Part shown: piece by piece, positions 21,912 through 31,643 of the stretch
How the letters are laid out: each line of letters starts with the position of its first letter
Position numbering within the stretch: the first letter of the stretch is position 1
The notes under the pieces: model-generated
What the model saw: the letters and a program-made list of their open reading frames with translations, nothing else
Told to the model about the DNA's origin: nothing
The model's database searches: none
Position numbers and translations under genes: made by a program
Origin: Betaproteobacteria bacterium UKL13-2
GTDB taxonomy: Bacteria; Pseudomonadota; Gammaproteobacteria; Burkholderiales; Usitatibacteraceae
DNA: 64,000 nucleotides
Assembly (NCBI GenBank): GCA_001602455.1
Contig: CP012157.1
Coordinates: 3,323,088 to 3,387,087, forward strand
Direction of reading: 5' to 3'

Positions 21912-22634
21912 ATGACAGTTCGATCCGCTATCCAATACCGCGTAACGTTTTTCATCATATTAAGTGTGTTACTCAGCATTCTGCTTTCTGTCGCGCAAAC
22001 GCATGCTAAGCAAATCGAGGTAAGAAAAACACCAGTACCAAACCTAGCGTTGCTATACGAAGCCCTCATCGGCGAACTTCATCGAGGGGGCACCGTGGTC
22101 TATTTCGTCCCATTTGAAACCCAAGGACGCGATCAAACAGATCAGCCGAGTTGGTGGAAGGAGTGCGCCATCAGCCGCATGATTTCGGCGCACGGGCTGG
22201 AACAAGCTGCGGCTGTACGGCGCGCCATATTGCAGCTAAACCTTGAAATCCAGTTTGTTGAATCAAGTGAGGCCTGCACCGCACTCTCGACCCAAACATA
22301 CCTCGTCAGCAATCGCTGGTTGAGATCTTTCATCACGCCGGACCTGAACCCGGTGTCGGTGCTGAGACAAGCCGCACTGAAAGACGATGTCATCAAGATG
22401 CAGGCATTAGCCCACTTTCAGACTGTCATGGTTGACTCAGTGAAGCTGCTCTTTGGGTTCCCAATGCCGCTTTCCACCGCACCGCATCCGGTTCTTTCTG
22501 ATCTCGCGGAGGGTGAAAGCGCTGTCTTTCGTCTTTCAGCGGTGGGCGAACCAATCCTTCTGGCGCGCCTAAACTGGCGACAGTGGCAGGAAATGGGGGA
22601 CTACTTTGTTGCAACCAAAATCACCCCCCAGTAA
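21912..22634 (+). CDS. Histidine-phosphatase-like protein with lost active site
   Basis: A 240-residue exported protein: hydrophobic signal segment at about 10-30 ending AQTHA. The region 58-131 follows the histidine phosphatase fold order: strand GGTVVYFVPFET, then CAISRMISAHGLEQAAAVRRAI, then VESSEACTALSTQTY. In active members the first strand carries R-H and the third S-S-P-x-x-R; here these read V66-P67 and SSEACT, so both phosphohistidine and phosphate-binding residues are gone. It is therefore either a pseudoenzyme or a remote look-alike. It follows a terminator and precedes gspG with no overlap. The family call is my own alignment by eye. Confidence 0.55.
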   Translation: MTVRSAIQYRVTFFIILSVLLSILLSVAQTHAKQIEVRKTPVPNLALLYEALIGELHRGGTVVYFVPFETQGRDQTDQPSWWKECAISRMISAHGLEQAAAVRRAILQLNLEIQFVESSEACTALSTQTYLVSNRWLRSFITPDLNPVSVLRQAALKDDVIKMQALAHFQTVMVDSVKLLFGFPMPLSTAPHPVLSDLAEGESAVFRLSAVGEPILLARLNWRQWQEMGDYFVATKITPQ

Positions 22635-22755
22635 AACGGCCAGCAAACAGCGAAAGTAGATTTCCTCCAATCGGTGGTTAATCGTGCTCGTGCCTTGGTA
22701 TTGCTTGAATAACGAATGCCATAATCTGCCGTCTAAATCTCAATTGGAATTGTTT

Positions 22756-23196
22756 ATGCGTGCCGAAAAACGAAAACTCGTGGGTTTCACGCTCATGGAA
22801 ATGCTCGTCGTACTTGCCATCATCGGCATTATTGTCGGCTACGTTGGCCCGCGCATTCTCGGCACCGTTGACCGCGAGGCGCCCAAAATCGCCGCCACCC
22901 AAGCCAAGCTGCTTCGCGGTGCAATTGAGAATTTCCGATTGGATGTCGGCCGCTACCCCACCACGCAAGAGGGCTTGGCAGCACTCATCACCAAACCTTC
23001 CGACCCGGCTATTGCCACGAGGTGGCGCGGCCCATATACCGATGGCGATGTGCCGATGGACCCGTGGAAAAACCCGTACCAGTACAGCGTGCCAGGGATG
23101 AATGGTCAACCCTTCGCGCTGTACTCGATGGGCTCAGACGGCAAACGGGGCGGCGACGGGGACGCTGCCGACATAGGGATTCTCCCGCCCGGATAA
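22756..23196 (+). CDS. gspG: Type II secretion major pseudopilin GspG
   Basis: GspG is the main subunit of the type II pseudopilus. I start at the ATG at 22756 (MRAEKRKLVGFTLMEMLVVLAIIG, 146 residues), because the prepilin peptidase motif then follows a short positively charged leader: cleavage before the Phe of G-FTLME. The long in-frame extension to 22684 has no such role. The C-terminal domain has the GspG signature (RYPTTQEGLAALITKP, WRGPYTDGDVPMDPWKNPYQY, MGSDGKRGGDGDAADI), whose acidic residues bind calcium. It is a single gene, on the strand opposite to gspEF. Confidence 0.95.
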   Translation: MRAEKRKLVGFTLMEMLVVLAIIGIIVGYVGPRILGTVDREAPKIAATQAKLLRGAIENFRLDVGRYPTTQEGLAALITKPSDPAIATRWRGPYTDGDVPMDPWKNPYQYSVPGMNGQPFALYSMGSDGKRGGDGDAADIGILPPG

Positions 23197-23199
23197 ACG

Positions 23200-24462
23200 T
23201 CAAGCAGCCAACAGCCGTACCACCTTGACCTTGCGGTCTTCGGTCTGGAGGATTTCAATGGGATGGTCGCCGATCTTGACGGCGGTTCCCGGTTCAGGAA
23301 TATCCTGAAGTTGTTCGAGCAATAGGCCATTCATCGTCTTTGGCCCGTCTAATGGGAAGGTGTAACCCAACTTCCGGTTAAGAACGCGGAGCGGGCACGA
23401 GCCCTCAACGATGACGCTGCCATCGTCCTGGCGTCGAAACATACCGGCATTGATCGGTGATTGACTGGTAAATTCGCCGACAATCTCCTCTAGGATATCC
23501 TGTAGCGTCACGAGCCCTTGTATCTCGCCATACTCATCGACAACAAGCGCCATCCGACGTTGCTGCTCTTGAAAATGTGTGAGTTGCTGCAATAGCGGCG
23601 TGCCTTCGGGAATGAAATAGGGCTCGCGCATGATGCTCCGCAGCGCCTCTTTCGATAGCGGCTCCTTCTCGGAAGCGTTCAGCACCTTGCGAACGTGTAC
23701 CAAGCCAATCACGTTCGACAAGTCACCCTCGTAGATGATCAGCCGCGTGTGATGGGAGGTTGAGAGTGCGTTCCATATGGACTCGATTTTGTCGTTGATA
23801 TCCACCCCCTCAATCAAGGCCCGTGGAGTCATCGTGTCATCGACAGTCATATTCTCGAGGTCAAACAGATTCACCATGATGTTGTGGTGCTTCTTGGGGA
23901 TGAAGTGCCCGCCCTCAAGAACGAGCGTTCGCATTTCCTCCATCGAAAGTGACGCCGCCCCTTCCGCCACAGGCTGAATGCGAAACACACGCAAAATCGC
24001 ACGCACAAGCGCGTTGATGAACCACATGATCGGCGACGTGATTCGCACCATGGGTGCTAGAACATAACTGGCAATCAGCGCGAGCCGTTCAGAGAAACGC
24101 GCACCAAACACCTTCGGCAAAATTTCCGCAAAGATCAGAATGGACAACGAGGCGGCACCCGTCGCGATACCCAGAACGTATTCACCATCTCCAAAAAGCC
24201 GCCGGCAGATCTCGGCCACCAAGATCGTGGTGGCCGCATTGAGCACCGTATTGCCAGCCAAGATAAACGACAGCAGCTCTTCCGTCTTGTCGAGGAGACC
24301 TTGTGCGAGCCTCGCGCCGCGTGAACCCTGCTTGACGAGGTGCCGGAGCCGGTAGCGGTTGAGCGCCATCATGCAAGTTTCTGATAGCGAGAAGAAGCCT
24401 GAGCCTATCAGTAGTCCAGCGAGCGCCAGAAACAACCAACTCAGCGAAATGTCGTCGGTCAT
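23200..24462 (-). CDS. CorB-type membrane protein with DUF21 and CBS domains
   Basis: A 420-residue member of the HlyC/CorC (CNNM) family, linked in several organisms to magnesium transport or resistance. The DUF21 membrane domain occupies about 1-190 with four hydrophobic segments (8-28, 63-85, 96-116, 125-150). A CBS pair follows (about 210-330, TPRALIEGVDINDKIE and EYGEIQGLVTLQDILEEIVGEF), then the CorC_HlyC C-terminal domain (about 340-420). It is close to E. coli YfjD (CorB) by architecture. The downstream neighbour on the same strand is none (convergent with gspG, 3 bp apart); upstream is ypjD, 36 bp away, as in E. coli. Confidence 0.88.
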   Translation of the reverse strand: MTDDISLSWLFLALAGLLIGSGFFSLSETCMMALNRYRLRHLVKQGSRGARLAQGLLDKTEELLSFILAGNTVLNAATTILVAEICRRLFGDGEYVLGIATGAASLSILIFAEILPKVFGARFSERLALIASYVLAPMVRITSPIMWFINALVRAILRVFRIQPVAEGAASLSMEEMRTLVLEGGHFIPKKHHNIMVNLFDLENMTVDDTMTPRALIEGVDINDKIESIWNALSTSHHTRLIIYEGDLSNVIGLVHVRKVLNASEKEPLSKEALRSIMREPYFIPEGTPLLQQLTHFQEQQRRMALVVDEYGEIQGLVTLQDILEEIVGEFTSQSPINAGMFRRQDDGSVIVEGSCPLRVLNRKLGYTFPLDGPKTMNGLLLEQLQDIPEPGTAVKIGDHPIEILQTEDRKVKVVRLLAA

Positions 24463-24498
24463 TTTCGGCGGTAACTAGTACGGGTTGCGGTCACCTAC

Positions 24499-25320
24499 TC
24501 ACACTCGCTTCAGGATGACTTCAAGTACAAATTTGCTACCAACGTAAGATAGCAACAGCATCACAAAACCAATCAAGGTCCATCTCACCGCTAACCTACC
24601 GCGCCAACCCGCGATAAATCTCCCTGCGAGCAAACCACCAAATACAAACCAAGACAGCACCGAAAAAACGGTCTTGTGGTTCACTTGAAATGGCTTGCCA
24701 AACAAAGCTTCCGAAAAGAAAACACCCGATATCAGCGTGGCGGTCAACATCAGAAAAGCGATCCACAACAACTGAAACATGAGTTTTTCTATACGCAGCA
24801 GCGGCGGTAAATCGCGCTGCTCGCTCGCGATATTTCCGGCCAACAACTGTTTTTGCAAAAAAAGAATCAGTAGCGCGTGAAGTGCCGCGACCGTATACAG
24901 CGCATACGCGAGTATCGCCAAAATGATGTGTACTGCAAACGCTAGCTTCGCGCCGTCATACTCAATCCAGATGTACGACGGCAGCCACATCACCATCGAA
25001 GCAGACCAAGCCCCAACGGGTGCCAAGTAAAGGTTGGCAAGCCTTGTTAGGCGCGCATCGTTTCCGACCATGATGTAACTCAGGAGCGTCAACCAGACAA
25101 TCAGCGAGATGGCATGGGAGAAGCCAATATTGATGCCGCCTTCGCCTTCACCAAACAGCGCCCATCCCAGCGATACGGCATGCATCACCAATGCCGCCGC
25201 GAGCACAATGACCGGCCAAGCCGCTGGTCGGACTGACTGCTGCGACTTGCGCGTCGCCAGCCAAGCCCCTGAAGAAGCGACGAGATAGAGAATGGCAGTG
25301 ATAAAATTCGGGTCCGTCAT
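24499..25320 (-). CDS. ypjD: YpjD/CcsA-type inner-membrane protein
   Basis: A 273-residue protein with eight or so hydrophobic spans, matching the cytochrome c assembly (CcsA/CcmC-like) domain family to which E. coli YpjD belongs. The conserved core includes HAISLIVWLTLLSYIM, HIILAILAYALYTVAALHALLI and KTVFSVLSWFVFGGLLAGR. I start at the ATG at 25320 (MTDPNFITAILYLVASSG), since a 30-codon upstream extension lacks hydrophobic or family character. It is divergent from ffh, just as in E. coli. Its actual function is poorly known; a role in heme handling is suggested only by the family name. Confidence 0.85.
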   Translation of the reverse strand: MTDPNFITAILYLVASSGAWLATRKSQQSVRPAAWPVIVLAAALVMHAVSLGWALFGEGEGGINIGFSHAISLIVWLTLLSYIMVGNDARLTRLANLYLAPVGAWSASMVMWLPSYIWIEYDGAKLAFAVHIILAILAYALYTVAALHALLILFLQKQLLAGNIASEQRDLPPLLRIEKLMFQLLWIAFLMLTATLISGVFFSEALFGKPFQVNHKTVFSVLSWFVFGGLLAGRFIAGWRGRLAVRWTLIGFVMLLLSYVGSKFVLEVILKRV

Positions 25321-25499
25321 TGATAACTCTTGAGCACTTTCTGGGGAAGCCGTTACCGCCAAGATGCGGGTATTGGCAACAAATCGATGGTGACGTGACA
25401 ATAGTGACAATCGCCAGCGCCTAGTTATCAGTTTACCTTCTCCAACGCTGGACAGCTCTTCAACCAGAGTGATTCAGCCAATCATCAAAGTAAGTCCCT

Positions 25500-26891
25500 A
25501 TGCTCGACAACCTCACAAATAGACTAAACGGCATCGTCAAGCAACTGCGCGGGCAGGCGCGCCTGACTGAAGACAACATTGCCGATGCGCTGCGCGAGGT
25601 ACGCATGGCGTTGCTCGAGGCCGACGTCGGTTTGCCGGTGGTAAAGGACTTCATCAGTAACGTCAAAGCCAAAGCGCTGGGCACCGACGTCTTACAGAGT
25701 CTGACACCCGGTCAAGCGTTGGTCGGCATCGTGCATCAGGAGTTGATTGGGTTGATGGGCGGCGAGCCCGAAGCCGAGAGCGCGCCACGGCTGCCGGACT
25801 TGAACAAGCTGCCCGTCAATCTTTCGACCACGCCACCCGCCATCATCCTCATGGCTGGCTTGCAAGGCGCCGGTAAAACCACCAGCGCGGGCAAACTCGC
25901 CAAGTTACTGAAGGAACGGTTCAAGAAAAAGGTGCTGGTGGTTTCGGCTGACGTTTACCGGCCTGCCGCCATTGAGCAGCTTAAGACTTTGGCCGCACAG
26001 GTCGGTGTAGATTTCTTCGCAACTGACATCAGCCAGAAGCCGGTTGATATTGCGCTCGCCGCCAAACAGTGGGCAAAAACACATTTCCACGATGTTTTGA
26101 TTATTGATACCGCCGGCCGCCTCGCAATCGACGAGGCGATGATGGCCGAGATCAAGGCGATTCATGCGGCAGTCGAGCCAATCGAAACGCTGTTCACGGT
26201 TGACGCCATGCAAGGGCAGGACGCCGTCAATGTCGCGAAAGCCTTCAACGAAGCGTTGCCATTGACTGGAGTGGTCTTAACCAAGCTGGATGGTGACTCG
26301 CGAGGTGGCGCGGCGCTTTCAGTGCGCCACACCATCGGCAAACCCATCAAACTGGTCGGCGTTTCGGAAAAAATGGACGGGCTGGAAGCCTTCTATCCGG
26401 AGCGCATGGCGTCTCGCATCCTTGGCATGGGAGATGTGCTCTCGCTGGTCGAGGCTGCTCAACAATCGGTCGATACTGCCGAGGCACAAAAACTAGCGGA
26501 TAAATTCAAGAAGGGCAAAGATTTCGACTTCGACGACTTCAAGATGCAGCTCACGCAGATGCGCAAGATGGGCGGCATGGGTGCATTGATGGACAAGATG
26601 CCCGCCCAGTTGAGCCAGGCCGCGCAAATGGCGCCTGACCTGCAGGAGAAGCAGTTACGTCGTACTGAGGGCATCATCAATTCCATGACGCCGCTTGAGC
26701 GTCGCAAGCCCGAGCTACTGAAGGCGACGCGCAAGCGTAGGATCGCCGCTGGAGCAGGTGTAAGCGTGCAGGAAGTGAACCGCCTACTGACCCAGTTCGA
26801 GCAAATGCAAAAGATGATGAAAATGATGAAGGGCGGCGGTATGGCGAAGATGATGCGTGGATTAAAAGGCATGATGCCGGGCATGCGATAG
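25500..26891 (+). CDS. ffh: Signal recognition particle protein Ffh
   Basis: Ffh binds 4.5S RNA and signal sequences and targets nascent membrane proteins to FtsY. The 463-residue product has the N domain (MLDNLTNRLNGIVKQLRGQ), the GTPase domain with G1 GLQGAGKTTSAGKLA (about 120), DTAGRLAIDEAMM and TKLDGDSRGGAALS, and a methionine-rich M domain at the C-terminus (QMQKMMKMMKGGGMAKMMRG). Length is normal. The gene that normally follows, rpsP, is 14.3 kb downstream here. Confidence 0.98.
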   Translation: MLDNLTNRLNGIVKQLRGQARLTEDNIADALREVRMALLEADVGLPVVKDFISNVKAKALGTDVLQSLTPGQALVGIVHQELIGLMGGEPEAESAPRLPDLNKLPVNLSTTPPAIILMAGLQGAGKTTSAGKLAKLLKERFKKKVLVVSADVYRPAAIEQLKTLAAQVGVDFFATDISQKPVDIALAAKQWAKTHFHDVLIIDTAGRLAIDEAMMAEIKAIHAAVEPIETLFTVDAMQGQDAVNVAKAFNEALPLTGVVLTKLDGDSRGGAALSVRHTIGKPIKLVGVSEKMDGLEAFYPERMASRILGMGDVLSLVEAAQQSVDTAEAQKLADKFKKGKDFDFDDFKMQLTQMRKMGGMGALMDKMPAQLSQAAQMAPDLQEKQLRRTEGIINSMTPLERRKPELLKATRKRRIAAGAGVSVQEVNRLLTQFEQMQKMMKMMKGGGMAKMMRGLKGMMPGMR

Positions 26892-26937
26892 CACTCAACG
26901 TCCACAGCTTTATCACTTTCATCACACTGTAGGCGCA

Positions 26938-29262
26938 ATGAATAACCGATTAGAGCAAATCAAAGAGGCGCAGCGCCTCAAAGACACAGGGCAGATAGAC
27001 CGCGCCGAGGCAATATGCCAGGAGGTACTGCGCTCCGATCCACACAACGCTAGTGCGCTCCACCTGCTAGGCGCAATCATGCATTTGCGCGGTCGGCAGC
27101 AGGATGCGATTTCTTACTTGCGACAGGCGGTGCAAGTTGAACCGGAAAATGCAAGTTTTTGGGTCACGCTGGGTGGAAATCTTGCGATTGCAGGAAAAAT
27201 GGAGGACGCAACAGCGTGCTTCAAGAAAGCGGTTGAAGCAAATCCCCAAGCCATTGACGCTCAATACAATCTTGGTCTGGCCAATAAACACCTAAAGGAG
27301 TTTGCGGCTGCAGAGGAATGCTTCACTAAGACTCTTGAACTTGCGCCAAACCACATTGACGCCATGGCAAATCTTGGATTTGTCTTGCAGAAGCAAGGTC
27401 GTAAGCTCGAAGCAAAAGCCTGCTTTTCGGCAGCGTTGCAAACGGCACCTACCCAGCCCCTTGCAATAACCAGCCTTGCGAGCATGCTGGCAGAGGAGGG
27501 AAATCCAGCGGAAGCCCAGTCGCTTCTACGTGCGCTTGACTCGAATGCTTCGGAAGCGACACTGTTCCAACTTGCGACAACCTACGACCTCATGTCGGAA
27601 AATGCCCTTGCGATCGGTGCCTTGCGGCACCTCGTCGCAAAGTATGGAAATTCTGCCGAGGCGCATGCCGCGCTTGCGACTGCACTCATTGGCGATTTTC
27701 AGATTGCAGAGGGTATTGAATACGCAAATTCCGCGATCAAGTTAGACCCTAAGTGTGCCAGCGCGTGGTGCGCCCTTGGTATCGGGCGGGTTAATAGTGG
27801 TGAGCTTGATCTCGCCGAGGAGGCGCTCAGTAAAACGACTGAGCTCGTACCCTCAATTGGTCCCAAGTTTCTGAAAGATTTGATGCTGCCTTGCATCATG
27901 GGCACAACAGCAGAGGTCGCCGCTTCAAGACGGAAATTTGAAGCGAATCTGGATCGCCTACTGCTGGAAGACCATGTTTCTCACAATCCGTTTGCTGAAA
28001 TCGGGTTCACCTATTTTTACCTTGCCTACCACGGCGAAAATGATGTCCATCTACAGCGAAAGATCGCCGCGCTTTATCGTAAGGTCGCGCCTAGCCTGTC
28101 CTTTACTGCGCCGCATTGCATACAGCAGACGCATTCCGCCGGTCCGCTGAGTGGCCGAAAAATCCGCCTCGGGTTTTATTCCCGGTATATCGCAACCCAC
28201 TCAGTTGCATATTCATTCGCCTCTATTGTCGACGCACTGAATGCATCGGGCATTTTTGATTTACATCTCATCACACAATCCAATATCGATACCGACGAAG
28301 TTCGAGCGACCTACCCTTCGCTTGGCAACAATGGGCATCGAATTCCAAGGGATCTAGATGCCGCGCGTTCGGCCATCGCCAAGCTTGAGCTAGATATTCT
28401 TGTCTACTTGGATATCGGAATGGATCCGCTATCGTTCCTACTGGCGTTTGCTCGACTCGCACCCGTTCAGTGCGTGATGGGTGGACACCCGGTGACTACT
28501 GGTATTAGCACGATAGACTACTTTTTGGTCGGCCGCCGCATCGAGCCACCAGATTCGCAAGAGCATTACTCCGAGAAACTGGTTTTACTGGAGCATGATG
28601 GCTTCAATTTGCAGCGAATCGAGCAACCCTCTCAGCAATACTCGCGTGACGAACTAGGACTTCCCCAACATAAACGGCTTTATGTATGTCCGATGACGTT
28701 GCAAAAGCTTCATCCAGACTTTGACGCAGCATTAGAAAAGGTTCTGAAACTCGATGAGGACGGGGCAATTGTGTTGTTTGAGAGTGCGCAGTCGTCGATG
28801 TGGGCTCCACTTCTGCGCAGGCGCTTTGAAAGAACAATTTGCGCGTCAGTTCGTGACCGCATTGTATTTTTACCTTGGGTGCAAGAGCCAGAAAAGCTCA
28901 TGGGCGTGATTGGCGCATGTGATGTGGTTCTCGACCCCTTTCACTTTGGCATAGGCACAACTGCGATCTACGTCTTCGGAGCAGGCACCCCACTCGTCAC
29001 TTTGCCCGGTAGATTCATGCGTGGACGAGGAGGACTGATGTTCTACAAAATCATGGGGATTGAAGACGGCATTGTGAGCAGCGTCGAAGAATACGTTGCG
29101 CTCGCTGTCGAAATCGCCCAAAACAAAGAAAAGCGTGCTGCGCTAAAGGCTAAAATATTGGCGGCTAACAGTCGTTTGTTCGAAAACCACGAGGCTGCGC
29201 CCGAGGTTGGTCACGTTCTAGAAAAACTGTTTTACGATTCACCTAACCGAATAAAAAAATGA
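26938..29262 (+). CDS. TPR protein with GT41 (O-GlcNAc transferase-like) domain, copy 1
   Basis: A 774-residue cytosolic protein. Residues ~1-330 form TPR-type helical repeats (for example AICQEVLRSDPHNASALHLLGA). From ~405 to the end is a two-lobed GT41-like domain: KIRLGFYSRYIATHSVAYSF, LDILVYLDIGMDP, LAPVQCVMGGHPVTTGISTIDYF, LYVCPMTLQKLHPDFDAAL and DVVLDPFHFGIGTTAIYVFGAGTPLVTLPG. His421 and Lys590 align by eye with catalytic-site H498 and K842 of human OGT; the OGT H-T-T motif reads G-T-T. The likely job is transfer of a sugar from a nucleotide sugar to protein. It overlaps copy 2 by ATGA, so the two are translationally coupled. Confidence 0.8.
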   Translation: MNNRLEQIKEAQRLKDTGQIDRAEAICQEVLRSDPHNASALHLLGAIMHLRGRQQDAISYLRQAVQVEPENASFWVTLGGNLAIAGKMEDATACFKKAVEANPQAIDAQYNLGLANKHLKEFAAAEECFTKTLELAPNHIDAMANLGFVLQKQGRKLEAKACFSAALQTAPTQPLAITSLASMLAEEGNPAEAQSLLRALDSNASEATLFQLATTYDLMSENALAIGALRHLVAKYGNSAEAHAALATALIGDFQIAEGIEYANSAIKLDPKCASAWCALGIGRVNSGELDLAEEALSKTTELVPSIGPKFLKDLMLPCIMGTTAEVAASRRKFEANLDRLLLEDHVSHNPFAEIGFTYFYLAYHGENDVHLQRKIAALYRKVAPSLSFTAPHCIQQTHSAGPLSGRKIRLGFYSRYIATHSVAYSFASIVDALNASGIFDLHLITQSNIDTDEVRATYPSLGNNGHRIPRDLDAARSAIAKLELDILVYLDIGMDPLSFLLAFARLAPVQCVMGGHPVTTGISTIDYFLVGRRIEPPDSQEHYSEKLVLLEHDGFNLQRIEQPSQQYSRDELGLPQHKRLYVCPMTLQKLHPDFDAALEKVLKLDEDGAIVLFESAQSSMWAPLLRRRFERTICASVRDRIVFLPWVQEPEKLMGVIGACDVVLDPFHFGIGTTAIYVFGAGTPLVTLPGRFMRGRGGLMFYKIMGIEDGIVSSVEEYVALAVEIAQNKEKRAALKAKILAANSRLFENHEAAPEVGHVLEKLFYDSPNRIKK

Positions 29263-31589
29263 ATACGCTTACCGCAACGCAGCAAGTTCAGCAGGTGCAA
29301 CAGCTCCAGCAAGCTGGAAAGCTCTTAGAGGCTGAAAGCGCTTGCCGGGAAATTTTGTTGTTGAACCCGAGCAACGCAGAAGTGCTCGCTGTCCTCGGCG
29401 TTGTACTCAGCCAACTCGGTCGGCATTCTGAGGCAATCCAAGCATTGTCGACCGCGACTGTACTTTCTCCGACCAACTTCATTTCTTTTGTAAATCTTGG
29501 ATCGGTGCTTGCCGCCGCAGAACGTTTTGCAGAGGCGGAGAGAGCATTCAAAAAGGCGCTCTCCTTAAACCCTATGTTGCCAGAGGGCCACTATAACCTT
29601 GGCAATGCAATCAAAGATCAGGGGCGGCTCGATGAGGCAGTCGCCGCATATAGAAAGGCAACCCAGTTGCGTGGCAATTACGCAGCCGCGTGGAGCAACC
29701 TTGGATCAGCATACGTACAACAAACAAAACCGGTTGAAGCAAAAGCGGCAATCAACCGTGCACTGTCGCTGAACCCAAACCTCCCTTCGGCACTCAATAA
29801 CTTTGCGAGCATTCTCAGAAACGAGGGAAACCTCGAGGCATCGGTACAGCACTCTCTGCGCGCACTGACGATTAACCCGAATTACGCCGAAGCCTACTTC
29901 ACGCTAGGTTCGGCATTGCTCGCATCACTCGACTTCAAAAATGCGCTTATTTCGTACGAAAAAGGAGCCGCATTAAAACCAAATTCGAAGGCAGCGTTAT
30001 GGGAACTCGTCAGTGCATATGCACATTGCCAAGCGCACGATGGAATCGTTGCAAATCTTGAAAAAATTATTTCCCTCGATCCCAGAGACGCAAAAGCCCT
30101 GCTGTATCTTGGCATCACCCAAATGGAGCGCGGCTACACAGCCGCTTCAGTCGCCGCGTTTGAGCAGTCGCTCGCTATTTCGCAAGATCCGGCATCTCAA
30201 ATTCGTTTTGCACTATCCGTCCCGCCAATCGTATCTTCCGATGCAGAAATACTGGAGTTGCGTAAAAACCTCAATGATCGAGTAGCGCAGTTACTCAATT
30301 CGACTGGCGTAGTCGCAGACCCTTTTCAAGCGCAGATTGGCGCAAACTTCTTTCTCGCGTATCACGCCAAAAACAACAAAGAGCTGCACTCCCAGATCGC
30401 GACGCTTTATCGGCAATACTGCCCGTCACTAAATTTTGTGGCTGAACACTGTGATGGCTCAAAAAAGAATCGTCCCAAACTTCGCGTTGGCTTCATTTCA
30501 AAATACATCTATCGCCATTCGGTCGCCATTTCATTTGCTGGCGTTCTCACCGAACTGTCTAAAGATCCGTCCGTCGAGCTGTTTTTGATTTCCACGACCG
30601 ACCACTCGAGTGTGTCGGTCAAGGAAATGTATGCGGGTTACAACGGGTCGTTTGTATGCATTCCAACATCGCTTCCATATGCGCAGCGCGCCGTTTCACA
30701 GCTTGAGCTAGATTGTTTGGTCTATCTCGACCTCGGAATGGATCCTTTGACGTTTCTATTGGCTTTCTCTCGTCTGGCACCCGTACAAGCTGTGATGGGC
30801 GGACATCCCGATACAACAGGGATCGACACAGTTGACTATTTTCTGTCGTCGGCTCCAATTGAGTCGCCCGTTGGCGATCAACACTATTCAGAGACGCTCA
30901 TACGCCTTAACACCCCGCCGTTCAGATTCCACCGTTCAACATTGCCCGAGAGATTAAAAACGCGCGCTGATCTTGGGCTCCCGAGCACTGGACATATTTA
31001 TTTTTGTCCCATGATGCTGCAAAAGCTTCATCCTGATTTCGATGCAGCAATCGAGGGAATTTTGACGCTCGACCCAGATGCCCATGTTGTACTTTGCGAA
31101 AGCTTCCAGCATGCAAGGTGGGGCGAACTTGTACGCGAACGCCTAGACAAGGTGGTTCAGCGCAAACACAGAGAGCGCGTTCGATTCATCCCCTGGATAG
31201 CTGAGTCACAGGACTTCCTCCAAGCAATTGCGCTTAGCGATATCCTTATCGATCCTTTTCATTTCGGCATCGGCACCACAGCCGCGATTGCATTTAGTGC
31301 CGGCACGCCGCTCGTGACGCTGCCGGGTGAGTTCATGCGCGGCCGCGGGGGGATGATGTATTGCAATCTACTCAATTTGCCGGAATGCATTGCGAGCACG
31401 CCCGGCCACTACGTTGAGCTCGCGGTGAAACTGGTCAATGACAAGGCCCTCAACGAGTCAGTTAGACAGAAAATTGCCGCGAACAGTGAAGTCCTTTTTA
31501 GAAACGACCAGTCCGCAACAGAATTGGCTGATCTATTCAAGACGCTCGTGGACAAATCGAGACAGGGAAGTGCAACATTTTCCGTATGA
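29259..31589 (+). CDS. TPR protein with GT41 (O-GlcNAc transferase-like) domain, copy 2
   Basis: A 776-residue tandem paralogue of the preceding gene, colinear over its full length. TPR repeats fill residues ~1-330 and are more regular than in copy 1 (ALSLNPMLPEGHYNLGNAIKD, ALSLNPNLPSALNNFASIL). The GT41-like domain includes LRVGFISKYIYRHSVAISF (His420), MMLQKLHPDFDAAIEGIL (Lys589) and DPFHFGIGTTAAIAFSAGTPLVTLPG. The start ATG overlaps the stop of copy 1. The TPR halves differ much more than the catalytic halves, which would fit different protein targets for the same sugar; that is inference. Confidence 0.8.
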   Translation: MNTLTATQQVQQVQQLQQAGKLLEAESACREILLLNPSNAEVLAVLGVVLSQLGRHSEAIQALSTATVLSPTNFISFVNLGSVLAAAERFAEAERAFKKALSLNPMLPEGHYNLGNAIKDQGRLDEAVAAYRKATQLRGNYAAAWSNLGSAYVQQTKPVEAKAAINRALSLNPNLPSALNNFASILRNEGNLEASVQHSLRALTINPNYAEAYFTLGSALLASLDFKNALISYEKGAALKPNSKAALWELVSAYAHCQAHDGIVANLEKIISLDPRDAKALLYLGITQMERGYTAASVAAFEQSLAISQDPASQIRFALSVPPIVSSDAEILELRKNLNDRVAQLLNSTGVVADPFQAQIGANFFLAYHAKNNKELHSQIATLYRQYCPSLNFVAEHCDGSKKNRPKLRVGFISKYIYRHSVAISFAGVLTELSKDPSVELFLISTTDHSSVSVKEMYAGYNGSFVCIPTSLPYAQRAVSQLELDCLVYLDLGMDPLTFLLAFSRLAPVQAVMGGHPDTTGIDTVDYFLSSAPIESPVGDQHYSETLIRLNTPPFRFHRSTLPERLKTRADLGLPSTGHIYFCPMMLQKLHPDFDAAIEGILTLDPDAHVVLCESFQHARWGELVRERLDKVVQRKHRERVRFIPWIAESQDFLQAIALSDILIDPFHFGIGTTAAIAFSAGTPLVTLPGEFMRGRGGMMYCNLLNLPECIASTPGHYVELAVKLVNDKALNESVRQKIAANSEVLFRNDQSATELADLFKTLVDKSRQGSATFSV

Positions 31590-31643
31590 CACGACTACGA
31601 CTTACAAAATTAATTTTGGTCCGATTGGTCGAGTAATCGCGAA

